A stretch of DNA of 64,000 nt, taken from positions 310,001-374,000 of the forward strand of contig NZ_LT707418.1 in the NCBI RefSeq assembly GCF_900155585.1. Reading direction: 5' to 3'. The first letter of the stretch is position 1. Each line of letters starts with the position of its first letter. A program made the translations under genes and the position numbers. Source of the DNA: Aedoeadaptatus urinae. GTDB taxonomy: Bacteria; Bacillota; Clostridia; Tissierellales; Peptoniphilaceae. Under the pieces are notes generated by a model. It saw only the letters and a list, made by a program, of their open reading frames with translations. It had not been told where the DNA came from and ran no database searches. Of the stretch, positions 42,034 through 51,079 are shown in pieces.

Positions 42034-42070
42034 AAAAAACGGCTCACATAGATTTTATCTACATGAGCCG
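42034..42070 (-). terminator. Terminator of tRNA-Leu(GAG)
   Basis: A 14-bp stem (CGGCTCATGTAGAT with ATCTATGTGAGCCG, near perfect) and six T on the minus strand, 12 bases after the tRNA. Confidence 0.9.
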
Positions 42071-42082
42071 CTTGTGATTTGT

Positions 42083-42169
42083 TGGTGCGGAGAAAGGGAC
42101 TTGAACCCTCACGTGATGACTCACACATGCCCCTCAAACATGCCTGTCTGCCGATTCCAGCATCTCCGC
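42083..42169 (-). tRNA. tRNA-Leu (anticodon GAG)
   Basis: An 87-nt class II tRNA with encoded CCA. Acceptor GCGGAGA/TCTCCGC; the anticodon loop TTGAGGG gives GAG. Outside the acceptor and anticodon arms it is nearly identical to the neighbouring tRNA-Leu(CAG), which suggests tandem duplication. Confidence 0.97.
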
Positions 42170-42184
42170 TCATCACAGGAATTG

Positions 42185-42214
42185 ATTATAGCATAGGTGA
42201 TCACCCTTTGTAAA
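42185..42214 (-). promoter_or_regulatory. Promoter of tRNA-Leu(GAG)
   Basis: TTTACA (42214-42209), 18 bases and TATAAT (42190-42185) on the minus strand. Confidence 0.75.
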
Positions 42215-42261
42215 TCTTTTTTTAAGGAATCGAAAGCATCTTTTAAACTGCTTTTGGCCGA

Positions 42262-42293
42262 GAAAAAGCCTCGCCGATTTTCTCGACGAGGCT
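42262..42293 (-). terminator. Terminator of the peptide-binding lipoprotein unit
   Basis: AGCCTCG/CGAGGCT stem (42267-42293) followed by TTTTTC on the minus strand, four bases after the stop. Confidence 0.75.
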
Positions 42294-42297
42294 GATT

Positions 42298-43998
42298 TTA
42301 TTTTTTTGTCGTTTTTTTTGCAGGATTTTTTCCCACGGTCACATCGTCGATGCCTCTTAAAACGTAAAATGCATTGGGACGCATGCGCCCATTGACGCGA
42401 GGCCCGGTGACGAGGACGTTTTGCTTAAAGACCAAGGGAACATAAGGCACGTCGTCGCGGAAGATTTTGTAAATCTTGTCAATGGATTCCTTGCGCTCGG
42501 AATCCTTTTGGGCGTGAGCCAAATTTTTCAGCTCCTCGTCCATGGCCGGATTGCTGTAGCGGCTGATGTTCATGCCGCCGATGCCGCCGGAGGACAGAAC
42601 CTGAGACAGATTCACCACAGCGGAAAAGTCCATGCCCACCACGGCCATTTGGTAGCCGCCGCTTTGAAGGGCGCGGGCATAGCTGTCGGCTTGGGACTCT
42701 TGCTTTTTCTCTGCGTCCTCCCCTTCTGCCGGCGTATCGTTTCCTCCTGCAAAAGCCACGTGGGAGCGAATGCCGATTTTTTTGAGATCCTCGGACACCA
42801 GCTGCGCCTCGGTCTTCAGTCGGTGATTTTCGCCGTTGGTGAGAATGGTCAAATTCAGCGACTCGCCGTTTTTTCCCTCGCGGAAGCCGTCGCCGTCCAC
42901 GTCTTTGTAGCCCGCCCGATCCAGGACAGTCATGGCGCCGTCCACGCTTAAATAGGATTCCTCTTTAGAGAAGGTGCCGGCGGAAAGTTTCGGATTAATG
43001 AAGAAATTCGCCATGGTGCCCTGAGACAGGTAGAGGCTGTCGATAATTCGCTCCTTATTGATGGCGAGGTCCAGGGCCCGTCGCAGCTGCACATCCTTCA
43101 GCATCGGGTCTTGGGTGTTCATGCTCACCACTTCCACTCGCTGGGTTTCGAAGGGCTCCACCTTGCTCTTTTCGTCGCTCTTGTAGCGATCCCAGGTGTA
43201 ATCGTCTACGACGAAAAGATCGATCTGTCCCGCATCGTAGGCCTGTTGAATGGCTTCTTGATCGGGAAAGATTAAGCCCACGATCTCATCCACGTAGGGC
43301 AGATTGCCGTAGTAGTTGGGATTTTTCTCCAGGAACACCTTCTTGTTCTTCTCCCGCTTTTTAAGAAGGAAGGGACCGGAGCCTACCACGTCGAAGTCCT
43401 CCGGATCCAGCATGGCTTCTTCAGAATAGATATGGGCGGGCAAAATCGGAAAGCTTAAGAGCTCCAGGTAATTGCCGTAGGCTTGATTAAATTCGAAGTC
43501 GATGTTTCTCTCGTCGAAGATGACGGCCTTGGCCACCGAATCCAAATTCGTGCCGGCGCCGATGCCGGGAGTTCGTCGAAACAGCTGCTGATAGGGCGAA
43601 TCCTCCGGCGCGTGCTTTACGGCATTAAAGGTAGCGGCTACGTCTTTCGTCGTAATGGGCGTGCCGTCTTGCCAGTAAATGTCTTTTCGCAGTGTAACGC
43701 TGACGCGGCGGCCCTCATCGGATGTCTCCACGTGCTCGGCAATGGAGGGCACCAATCGCCCGCTCCCCTCGTATTCAAAGAGGCGATCGAAAAGCAAATG
43801 GCTCAACTGAAAATAGGAGCGGTTTTGCGTGAGCAGCGGATTCAATGTGTCGAAATTGGTTAGTGGCACGGTGAGCGTCCCGCCGCCCTCGGAACTGTCC
43901 GCTCCTTTTTCTTCCACGACTTTTTTCGAGCCTCCCAGGGAACAGGAGGTTAATAGCAGCAGGCACAACAGAATAAGGAAGCCCTTACATTTTTTCAC
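42298..43998 (-). CDS. Peptide/oligopeptide ABC transporter binding lipoprotein
   Basis: A 566-residue solute-binding protein of the SBP_bac_5 family. The signal peptide ends in LLTSC with lipidation at about C19. Family blocks are LTNFDTLNPLL, FDRLFEYEGSGRLVPSIAEH, VTLRKDIYWQDGTPITTKDV and the later RRALDLAINKERI. It captures peptides or similar ligands outside the membrane for an ABC importer whose other parts are not in this window, so it is an orphan here. It overlaps coaE by 14 bases and is likely the last gene of a polA-coaE unit. Confidence 0.9.
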   Translation of the reverse strand: MKKCKGFLILLCLLLLTSCSLGGSKKVVEEKGADSSEGGGTLTVPLTNFDTLNPLLTQNRSYFQLSHLLFDRLFEYEGSGRLVPSIAEHVETSDEGRRVSVTLRKDIYWQDGTPITTKDVAATFNAVKHAPEDSPYQQLFRRTPGIGAGTNLDSVAKAVIFDERNIDFEFNQAYGNYLELLSFPILPAHIYSEEAMLDPEDFDVVGSGPFLLKKREKNKKVFLEKNPNYYGNLPYVDEIVGLIFPDQEAIQQAYDAGQIDLFVVDDYTWDRYKSDEKSKVEPFETQRVEVVSMNTQDPMLKDVQLRRALDLAINKERIIDSLYLSQGTMANFFINPKLSAGTFSKEESYLSVDGAMTVLDRAGYKDVDGDGFREGKNGESLNLTILTNGENHRLKTEAQLVSEDLKKIGIRSHVAFAGGNDTPAEGEDAEKKQESQADSYARALQSGGYQMAVVGMDFSAVVNLSQVLSSGGIGGMNISRYSNPAMDEELKNLAHAQKDSERKESIDKIYKIFRDDVPYVPLVFKQNVLVTGPRVNGRMRPNAFYVLRGIDDVTVGKNPAKKTTKK

Positions 43999-44596
43999 CG
44001 GTCCACGCCTCCAACGCCTCGTCTACCTGATTGTATAGATTCATTAAGTCCCCTGAATTGTCGAAAATCGCCTGAGCCCGTTTTTTCTTTTCAGCCAAGG
44101 GCATTTGCGAGGCGATTTTTTCCCTGGCATAGGCTTCGTCGATGTTATCGCGAGCCATGAGACGGGCCAGCTGTACCTCTTCATTCGCATCCACGAGCCA
44201 AATGGCGTCGAATTCCAACCCGTTGGCCTTTATGGCGTCGTACTCCTCAAAGAGCAGGGGGATATCGAAAAACACGAGGCCGTGAAAGCTTTCGGACAGC
44301 TCCACCATGGCGCGGATAATGGCCGGGTGCATCAGATCGTTGAGTTTGCGGCGGGCGTCCTCGTCCTTAAAGACCAGCTGCCCCAGCTTGTCCCGGTCCA
44401 GAGCGCCGTCGGGTTGCAACACATCGTCGCCGAATGTTTCCGCGATTTGTCTTAATGTATCGGATTCCGGGCGCACCAGATCCGCGGCAATGGCATCGGC
44501 GTCGATCACCGGATAGCCCAACCCCAGAAGATAGGCGGTCAACACGCTTTTTCCCGAGGCGATGGAGCCTGTAATGCCGATTTTATTTTGATTCAT
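43985..44596 (-). CDS. coaE: Dephospho-CoA kinase
   Basis: A 203-residue P-loop kinase for the last step of CoA synthesis. GITGSIASGKS (7-17) is the Walker A motif with Ile in a variable place. VIDADAIAADLVRP, LNDLMHPAI, and FDIPLLFE are the substrate and lid signatures. It overlaps the polA stop by 14 bases, a common pairing in Firmicutes. Confidence 0.95.
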   Translation of the reverse strand: MNQNKIGITGSIASGKSVLTAYLLGLGYPVIDADAIAADLVRPESDTLRQIAETFGDDVLQPDGALDRDKLGQLVFKDEDARRKLNDLMHPAIIRAMVELSESFHGLVFFDIPLLFEEYDAIKANGLEFDAIWLVDANEEVQLARLMARDNIDEAYAREKIASQMPLAEKKKRAQAIFDNSGDLMNLYNQVDEALEAWTGEKM

Positions 44597-47219
44597 ACCA
44601 ATTTTCCCCCGTTTCCACTTCTACCTTTACGGGAATCGCCAGAGGCAAGGCCGATTCCATGGTCTCGACTAAAAGCTCTTTCACCCGCTCCCCTTCCTTC
44701 TTATCCGCTTCGATAATCAATTCGTCGTGGACCTGCAGCAGGAGCTTGGCGTCCAGGCCTTCGTCTTTTAATTTTCTGTACACGGCCACCATGGCCTTTT
44801 TCATCATGTCCGCCGCCGTTCCCTGAATAGGCATGTTCAGCGCCACCCGCTCGCCGAAGGAGCGGACGCTGAAATTTTTCGCCGCCAGCTCGGGAATGTA
44901 GCGCCGCCGATGGAACAGGGTTTCCACATAGCCTTGGGCCTTCCCCGTTTCCACGATGTCTTCCATAAATTGGTGAACGCCGCTGAATTTTTTCAGGTAA
45001 TTGTCGATGTATTCCTTGGCTTCTTTTCTGGAAATGTCCAAGTCCTGAGACAGGCCGTAGTCGCTGATGCCGTAGACAATGCCGAAGTTTACCGCCTTGG
45101 CTCTAGAGCGCATGAGGCTCGTAACCTCGCTCGGGTCCACGTGAAAGACCTGAGACGCCGTGGTGGTGTGGATGTCCGCGTCATCCTTGAAGGCCTTCTG
45201 CATCACCGGATCCCCGGAAATGTGGGCCAAAATACGTAGCTCGATTTGGGAATAGTCGGCGTCGATAAATTCCGCCCCTTCCCCGGGCAAAAAGGCCTTT
45301 CGAATGCGCCGGCCCGCGTCGGTCTTAATGGGAATGTTTTGTAGATTCGGATTGGTGGATGAGATCCTTCCCGTGGCCGTAATGGTCTGTTGAAATTGGG
45401 AGTGAATCTTTCCGTCCGGTGCGATTTCCGCTTTGAGCCCTTCCACATAGGTGGACTGAATCTTGGCGAGCTGACGATATTTTAATATGCGGTCCACGAT
45501 CACGTGCTCGCTTCGAAGCTTCTCGAGCACGTCTTGATTGGTGCTGAAGCCGGTCTTCGTTTTTTTAATGGGCGTAAGTCCCAGGTCCTCGAATAAAATT
45601 TCCGCCAGCTGCTTCGTGCTGTTAATATTAAATTCTTTGCCGGCGTCGTCGTAAATGGCGGCCTCCAAGCCTTGGATTTCATCCGCCAGATCGGCGCCGA
45701 TTTCATCCAAGACCTTCTCGTCTACGAGAATGCCTTCGTGTTCCATGGAGGCCAGGGTTTCCACCAAGGGCATTTCGATGGTGGAAAAGAGCGCCCACAT
45801 TTGAAGCTCTTTTAACTTTTCTTCCTGCGCCGCCATGACCTTAGGAAGGAATTTGTGCAACCGGGACAAATAGCCGACGACGTCCTCTTCCGCATCGAGG
45901 AGGGCTTTTCTGCTCTTGCCCTTGCCTAAAAAATCATCCGGCGAGGCGATGCTTTGGTTTTCGTATAAACCGATTAAATGAGACGCCTCGTAATTGGATT
46001 TCGTCGGATCCAGCAAATACTCGGCCACGGATGCGTCGAAGGCGACGTTTTTCGGTTCCATGCCGTAGTGGAAGGCGTAGAGAAACAGATCCTTTAAGTC
46101 GCTGCCCACGATGGTCACATCGTCGTCTTCCAAAATTTCCTTCAGGCGCAGAAAATCCGGTTCATCGGGAGACTTGACGATAAAGCCCTTTTCCTTTGCG
46201 GAAAGGCAGATGTAATCCACTTCGCCGCCGAAGTAGGGCCTGCCCTCCGTCATCAGGTGGATCATCACCTTGTCGGCCCCCGCCAGCCCCTTCACGGCAT
46301 CCTCCATAGATGCGATGGGCAAGTCCTTTGCCTCCGCCTCCTCTTCCTCCCCTTGATCGGGAAGGCGCTTCAAAAGGGTGAAAAATTCATACTGAGTATA
46401 GAGATCCCGCAAAGCGTCCAGGTCGTAGGGCGTTCGCTCCAAATCCTCCAGGGTAAAGTCCAGAGGAATGGTTGTAATAATGGTGCCCAGCTTTTTGCTC
46501 AAAAAGGCCTGTTGCTTAAACTCTTCCAGATTTTCCTTTCGCTTCTTGCCGGTAATGGCGTCGAGGTTTTCGTAGACCCCTTCCATGGAATGAAAGTCGT
46601 GAATCAATTTCATCCCCGTCTTTTCGCCGATGCCCGGTACGCCGGGAATATTGTCGCTGGAATCTCCCATAAGCCCCTTGAGGTCGATGAGCTGCTTCGG
46701 CGTCATGCCGTATTCCTTTTCGATTCGATCCACATCGTAAACTTCCAAGTTCGTAATGCCTTTTTTCGTCATGAGGACGTGAATGTTCTCGTCAATTAAT
46801 TGGAAGTAGTCCCTGTCGCCGGTAAGCAGATACACCTTCTTCCCCTCGGCGGCGGCCATTTTCGCCGCCGTGCCCGCCAGGTCGTCGGCCTCGTATTCCG
46901 GGGAGTCCACGGTTTTTATGCCCATGGTCTTTAAAATCTTCATTAAATAGGGCCACTGCTCGTCTAATTCCGACGGCGTCTTTTGCCGCGTACCCTTGTA
47001 CTCTTCGTAGAGTTCATGGCGGAAGGTGCGGCCCTTTTGATCAAAGCACACGAGCAAATACCCGGGATCTATTTGCTCCACGGCATTTTCCATCATGGAG
47101 ACGAAGCCGTACACCGCATTGGTGTAAAGCCCCCGCTTCGTTTGCAAAAGAGGCAAGGCGTAAAAGGCCCGGAAAAACAAACTGCTTCCATCTATTATTA
47201 AAATCGTATTTTTATTCAT
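44583..47219 (-). CDS. polA: DNA polymerase I
   Basis: An 878-residue polymerase for repair and Okazaki-fragment processing. The N-terminal 5' nuclease (1-290) has IIDGSSLFFRAFYA, YEADDLAGT, LLTGDRDYFQL and SDNIPGVPGIGEKT. The central domain lacks the DxE of an active proofreading exonuclease, as in Bacillus-type enzymes. The polymerase domain has DYSQIELRILAHISGD, RSRAKAVNFGIVYG and the HDE catalytic motif at QVHDELIIE. Length is typical. Confidence 0.97.
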   Translation of the reverse strand: MNKNTILIIDGSSLFFRAFYALPLLQTKRGLYTNAVYGFVSMMENAVEQIDPGYLLVCFDQKGRTFRHELYEEYKGTRQKTPSELDEQWPYLMKILKTMGIKTVDSPEYEADDLAGTAAKMAAAEGKKVYLLTGDRDYFQLIDENIHVLMTKKGITNLEVYDVDRIEKEYGMTPKQLIDLKGLMGDSSDNIPGVPGIGEKTGMKLIHDFHSMEGVYENLDAITGKKRKENLEEFKQQAFLSKKLGTIITTIPLDFTLEDLERTPYDLDALRDLYTQYEFFTLLKRLPDQGEEEEAEAKDLPIASMEDAVKGLAGADKVMIHLMTEGRPYFGGEVDYICLSAKEKGFIVKSPDEPDFLRLKEILEDDDVTIVGSDLKDLFLYAFHYGMEPKNVAFDASVAEYLLDPTKSNYEASHLIGLYENQSIASPDDFLGKGKSRKALLDAEEDVVGYLSRLHKFLPKVMAAQEEKLKELQMWALFSTIEMPLVETLASMEHEGILVDEKVLDEIGADLADEIQGLEAAIYDDAGKEFNINSTKQLAEILFEDLGLTPIKKTKTGFSTNQDVLEKLRSEHVIVDRILKYRQLAKIQSTYVEGLKAEIAPDGKIHSQFQQTITATGRISSTNPNLQNIPIKTDAGRRIRKAFLPGEGAEFIDADYSQIELRILAHISGDPVMQKAFKDDADIHTTTASQVFHVDPSEVTSLMRSRAKAVNFGIVYGISDYGLSQDLDISRKEAKEYIDNYLKKFSGVHQFMEDIVETGKAQGYVETLFHRRRYIPELAAKNFSVRSFGERVALNMPIQGTAADMMKKAMVAVYRKLKDEGLDAKLLLQVHDELIIEADKKEGERVKELLVETMESALPLAIPVKVEVETGENWYESK

Positions 47220-47384
47220 GGCTCCTCCTTGCCTTTATTATACACGAGTCGCCATGGAAAAGCCTTTACAGCTTTTTTAAGCAATCGTCTCCCCGCGTAA
47301 TCCGGGGCTAAATAATACTTACCGTTTAGTGGACATAAAGCCGCTTAATACAGCACTACCGGGTTCTGTTTGAAAATCAGCGCA

Positions 47385-47420
47385 CAAAAAAAGACGAAGC
47401 TGCAATTATCTGCAGCTTCG
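47385..47420 (-). terminator. Terminator of tRNA-Leu(CAA)
   Basis: A perfect 10-bp stem CGAAGCTGCA/TGCAGCTTCG (47395-47420) followed by TCTTTTTTT on the minus strand. The rest of the gap to polA (47220-47384) shows a CCCCG/CGGGG hairpin and a TATAAT (about 20 bases before the polA ATG), nothing more. Confidence 0.85.
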
Positions 47421-47431
47421 CCATTTCATTT

Positions 47432-47518
47432 TGGTGCCGAAGGCGGGACTTGAACCCGCACGGTGTTGCCACCGCTGGATTTTGAGTCCAGTACGTCTGC
47501 CAATTCCATCACTTCGGC
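47432..47518 (-). tRNA. tRNA-Leu (anticodon CAA)
   Basis: An 87-nt class II tRNA with encoded CCA. Acceptor GCCGAAG/CTTCGGC; the anticodon stem CTGGA/TCCAG holds the loop CTCAAAA, giving CAA for UUG codons. The long variable arm is a clear hairpin. Confidence 0.97.
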
Positions 47519-47534
47519 CAACTGATACTTCGCT

Positions 47535-47564
47535 AGTATAACATATCCGTTAGCCGCGTGTAAA
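47535..47564 (-). promoter_or_regulatory. Promoter of tRNA-Leu(CAA)
   Basis: TTTACA (47564-47559) and TATACT (47540-47535), spaced 18 bases, on the minus strand; 16 bases before the tRNA. Confidence 0.7.
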
Positions 47565-47573
47565 GAAAAGATT

Positions 47574-48923
47574 TTATTTCATAGTTAAAAAGCTGCCATA
47601 GGCTCTGTAGGTGGAGTAGATGTCCGCTTTGGACGCCACTTCCATGGGCGCATGCATAGAGAACAGCGCCGTACCCAGATCCACGACCTCAGCGCCGGTT
47701 TCGGCGAGGATGTAGGCCACGGTGCCGCCGCCGCCCTCGTCGACTTTGCCCATTTCCCCCGTTTGCCACAGAATATTGTCCTTGGCAAATTGATCCCGAA
47801 GGGCGGCGATAAATTCCACATTGGCGTCGTTGGTCGAGTTCTTGCCTCTGGCGCCGGTGTATTTCATCATGCAGACGCCTTCGCCTAAGCGAGCGGCGTT
47901 TTTCTTGTCCATGACCTCGGGATAGTTGGGATCCAGCGCCGCCGTCACGTCGGCGGAAAGAACGACGCTGTTGGCCAGGGCCCGGCGCACCATGACATTG
48001 GAGTCCACGCCCATTTTGTAGAGCACTTCCGCCACGGCGTTTTCAAAATACTTTGCGCTCATGGAGGTGTTGCCCACGGAGCCGATCTCTTCCTTGTCGG
48101 CAAAGATGGCGACACTGGTTCTCGTGTGGTCCTTTACCTCCAGCTGCGCCCTCAGGGATGCGTAGGCGCAGACCTTGTCGTCTTGGCCATAAGCCGCCAC
48201 CATGCTACGGTCCAGTCCCAGGTCTCTGGCGTTAAAGGCGGGCACGACTTCCAGCTCTGCCGTTTCGAAATCGTCGGGATCCATGTCGTATTTTTTCTTT
48301 AATTCGTCGGCGACGGCCTCTTCCACGGAGCCGTTCAGCGGACGATGGCCGAAAAGGACGTTTAGATTTTCGCCGATAACCCCTTCCGCCAGGGATTTTT
48401 TATTTTGCGACTTGCTCAGGTGAGGCAAGAGATCCGTTACGGTAAAGATGGGATCGCCGGGATCGGAGCCCAAATTCACTTCGTGCTTTTTGCCGTCCTT
48501 CGTCACGATGACGCCGTGAATGGCCAAGGGAATCGCCGTCCATTGGTATTTTTTGATGCCGCCGTAGTAATGAGTCTTCAACAGAGCCACATTTTCCTCT
48601 TCGTAAAGGGGCGTCGCTTTTACATCCAGGCGAGGCGAATCGATGTGGCTTGCCACAATGGCCATGCCCTCTTCCAGGTCGCCGGCCAGATCGAAAAGGA
48701 CCACGGATTTTTCCTTATTCAAGAAATAAATCCTGTCGCCACGCTTTAGTTGATCCACGGCATAAAAATCCTTGTAGCCCGCTTCCTTCGCCAGACGCAC
48801 GATTTCCTTCGCCGCCATGCGCTCGGTTTTCGCCCGGTCCAAAAAGGCCTTGTAGTCGTCGGAAAAACCCATAATGGCTTCTTGCTCTTCCTCTCTGTCC
48901 CAATAAAACTTTTCATTTTCCAT
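47574..48923 (-). CDS. M18 family aminopeptidase
   Basis: A 449-residue dinuclear zinc aminopeptidase of the aspartyl aminopeptidase family. Metal ligands and catalytic residues appear in ASHIDSPRLDVK (first His/Asp), FADKEEIGSVG (Glu pair) and SADVTAALDPNYP; the last His is in LFSMHAPMEV near the C-terminus. The family cleaves N-terminal residues, often acidic or neutral ones, in the cytoplasm. AGGAG precedes the ATG. Some relatives are annotated apeA. Confidence 0.93.
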   Translation of the reverse strand: MENEKFYWDREEEQEAIMGFSDDYKAFLDRAKTERMAAKEIVRLAKEAGYKDFYAVDQLKRGDRIYFLNKEKSVVLFDLAGDLEEGMAIVASHIDSPRLDVKATPLYEEENVALLKTHYYGGIKKYQWTAIPLAIHGVIVTKDGKKHEVNLGSDPGDPIFTVTDLLPHLSKSQNKKSLAEGVIGENLNVLFGHRPLNGSVEEAVADELKKKYDMDPDDFETAELEVVPAFNARDLGLDRSMVAAYGQDDKVCAYASLRAQLEVKDHTRTSVAIFADKEEIGSVGNTSMSAKYFENAVAEVLYKMGVDSNVMVRRALANSVVLSADVTAALDPNYPEVMDKKNAARLGEGVCMMKYTGARGKNSTNDANVEFIAALRDQFAKDNILWQTGEMGKVDEGGGGTVAYILAETGAEVVDLGTALFSMHAPMEVASKADIYSTYRAYGSFLTMK

Positions 48924-48936
48924 AATATGCTCCTAT

Positions 48937-50787
48937 CTAATGGGAATCCCCGATATCGGGGACATCGTCGTTTTCTTTTGCTGCCAAATTATCTTCGGTC
49001 TTCGTGTGCTTCTCTTCGTCTTTGTCGTCGGGCTTCACCGTGGCCACGGGCTTGTTGTAGAGCAAGCAGTGGCCCAGCATGTGAGACATGAGTCGCTTTG
49101 CCGGATCCTTTAATTGGCCTTCCTCGTCGTAAAAATTTCTTTGATTCTTGGCGTCCTTGTTCCAATCGATTAAGGTGACGTTGGCGTATTTGTCGGCGAT
49201 GCGCTGCAAGATGTCGTTGTTTTTATCTTCGAATTGCGGATCCGTCACCACATTAAACAAAAACACGGGGCGGCCCTGTGCGGTCTTTACGATTTCGTCC
49301 ACGGCATCAAAGTTCAGGGCGCCGTCGTTTCCGATTTGAAGAATAATGGGGCCGTCCGCCGAGTATTCCTTGATCCGCGACACGTACCAGGAGGGATTTA
49401 AATTATCCGATCCCTGTACCTGCAAATTGGGCATGAGGCGCAGATAGGCTTCACGGGCCGATTGGGCGGTGCCGTCGCCTAAGAGGAGTCCCTCTTGCGA
49501 CTGAAGCTTGCCCAAGTCCTCGTTGGTTAATTTGTAATAGGGCTTTTGGGCATTGACCTGCTCGATGGCTGCGGCCAATTCGTTTGACGGCTCGAACTGC
49601 TCCGTAATGGATGCCTTCTTTTTATCGGCTTTTTTATCGTCGGTAACCGCCTTTTTCACCGTTGCCTTTTCCCGCTTCTGCTGCTTCATGATCATCGGGC
49701 TCTGGGTCGCGTAGCTCAGGATCATGATCCCGCAGAAGACGGCGGCCAAAATCCCAAACGCCCGCTTGTTAAACAGACCTTTGACACGGAAAATATAATA
49801 TGAAGCTTGAGACACGAGGAGCAGGACGATAAAGGCCAGGGGAATCCAAAGGCCACCGCTTAATTGAAGCCTGTCCCCCAAGGCGCTCATAAAAAAGAAC
49901 ACGGGCATGCTGTAAAGGTAAATGGAAAAAGCCCGCTCCCCTAACATGGTAAAGAGGGGAAATTGAAAGACGGCTTCGAAGGCATTGCCGTCGCGAAACA
50001 GAAACAGAAGGAAGAGGCTCAGCAACAAGCTCGTGAGAAAGAGCCCGCCCAGATACGCCGGCGCCGCCTCGCCCATAAAGAGCACGAAGATGACGAAGAG
50101 GATAATAATGCCGAGCATGGACATGTCGCGGCTGACCGTGCGGCTCCGTCCTTTGCCCAAAAGCTCATAGGCCACGGCGGGAAAAACAATAAAAAAGCTG
50201 AAGAGTCGACTTTCGGGGCTGTAAAATATGCGGGCCTCCGCCAAATCCAAGCCGCCGAAGATGCCCATAACGAGAGCGGAGACGATGCTGAGAACGCCGC
50301 CTAAAAAAGCCACGGAAATAATTTTTTGCCGGGTCTTCTTCCCTAAAATCACCAGGGAAAAAATGAAATAGCACTGCATCAAAAGAGACAAAAACCACAG
50401 ATGCCCGAAGGGCGAGGGCTGTTCAATGCTCAAGGGATGACCAAAGAGGCTTTGAAAAATATTATTGCCGAACAGTAGTGACCACAGGGCCTGTCCCCGA
50501 ACCATGGACAGATCGGCGTAAAAGAAAATCGCATAGACAGCCGTTACTACGGTCACCATGGCGAAAAGCTCCGGCCATAAGCTGCGAATCCTTTCGACTA
50601 AAAAAGGTCCCGGATAGGTTTTTTCCTTAATATAGCTTCGGAAGGTTTCAAATCCGAACAGTGCAAAGAGCAGCTGATAGCCTAAGTGGCCGCCTAAAAA
50701 TACGCGGCTGAAGGCCATATATAGTAAGATAAGGCACAGGGCAAAGCCTTTGACTCCCTCCGCCATCTTTTTTTGTTTAATGGGCAT
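48937..50787 (-). CDS. OatA-like acyltransferase, both active sites degenerate
   Basis: A 616-residue membrane protein with an acyltransferase-3 domain of ten or more segments (1-370). A charged linker and an extracytoplasmic SGNH-like domain (about 400-580) follow, the layout of OatA peptidoglycan O-acetyltransferases. In the first segment the R/K-X10-H motif reads K-GFALCLILLY-M, so the histidine is replaced. In the SGNH domain block I reads LLLGDG, without the nucleophilic serine, and the terminal DxxH is not found. Block III (QIGNDG) is partly kept. A scaffold or sensor role is possible; activity through other residues cannot be excluded. The acidic tail is low in complexity. Confidence 0.78.
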   Translation of the reverse strand: MPIKQKKMAEGVKGFALCLILLYMAFSRVFLGGHLGYQLLFALFGFETFRSYIKEKTYPGPFLVERIRSLWPELFAMVTVVTAVYAIFFYADLSMVRGQALWSLLFGNNIFQSLFGHPLSIEQPSPFGHLWFLSLLMQCYFIFSLVILGKKTRQKIISVAFLGGVLSIVSALVMGIFGGLDLAEARIFYSPESRLFSFFIVFPAVAYELLGKGRSRTVSRDMSMLGIIILFVIFVLFMGEAAPAYLGGLFLTSLLLSLFLLFLFRDGNAFEAVFQFPLFTMLGERAFSIYLYSMPVFFFMSALGDRLQLSGGLWIPLAFIVLLLVSQASYYIFRVKGLFNKRAFGILAAVFCGIMILSYATQSPMIMKQQKREKATVKKAVTDDKKADKKKASITEQFEPSNELAAAIEQVNAQKPYYKLTNEDLGKLQSQEGLLLGDGTAQSAREAYLRLMPNLQVQGSDNLNPSWYVSRIKEYSADGPIILQIGNDGALNFDAVDEIVKTAQGRPVFLFNVVTDPQFEDKNNDILQRIADKYANVTLIDWNKDAKNQRNFYDEEGQLKDPAKRLMSHMLGHCLLYNKPVATVKPDDKDEEKHTKTEDNLAAKENDDVPDIGDSH

Positions 50788-50889
50788 AACTCGACTCCTT
50801 TGTTTGATGGTAACATTTTACCATAATCAAATAAAAATGGCTTATTCTTTACGTTGACGCCTTTTTTGTAAAATTCTTTAAAAAATGTC

Positions 50890-50918
50890 TGGACAAATGA
50901 TCTCTGCCGCTATATAAT
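50890..50918 (+). promoter_or_regulatory. Promoter of tRNA-Lys
   Basis: TGGACA (50890-50895), 17 bases, then TATAAT (50913-50918), 20 bases before the tRNA. Confidence 0.8.
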
Positions 50919-50938
50919 TATTTCTGTTATCGACGTTT

Positions 50939-51014
50939 GCATCTTTAGCTCAGTTGGTAGAGCAACTGACTCTTAATCAGTGGGCCCAGGGTTCGAGTCC
51001 CTGAAGATGCACCA
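50939..51014 (+). tRNA. tRNA-Lys (anticodon CTT)
   Basis: A 76-nt tRNA with encoded CCA. Acceptor GCATCTT/AAGATGC, D arm GCTCAGTTGGTAGAGC, anticodon loop CTCTTAA giving CTT, and GTTCGAGTCCC in the T arm. It is transcribed on its own, opposite to its neighbours. Confidence 0.98.
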
Positions 51015-51020
51015 GATACG

Positions 51021-51043
51021 CGGAGCTTCGGCTCCGTTTTTTT
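51021..51043 (+). terminator. Terminator of tRNA-Lys
   Basis: CGGAGC-TTCG-GCTCCG, a UUCG tetraloop hairpin, followed by seven T. Confidence 0.92.
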
Positions 51044-51079
51044 ATGCTTTTTTTTATTTTTGCAAAGAAAAAGCGACGC

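Noticed and set aside
47290-47312. CCCCG/CGGGG hairpin upstream of polA as terminator or small RNA
   Set aside because: No T tract follows on either strand and no promoter fits; could be chance.
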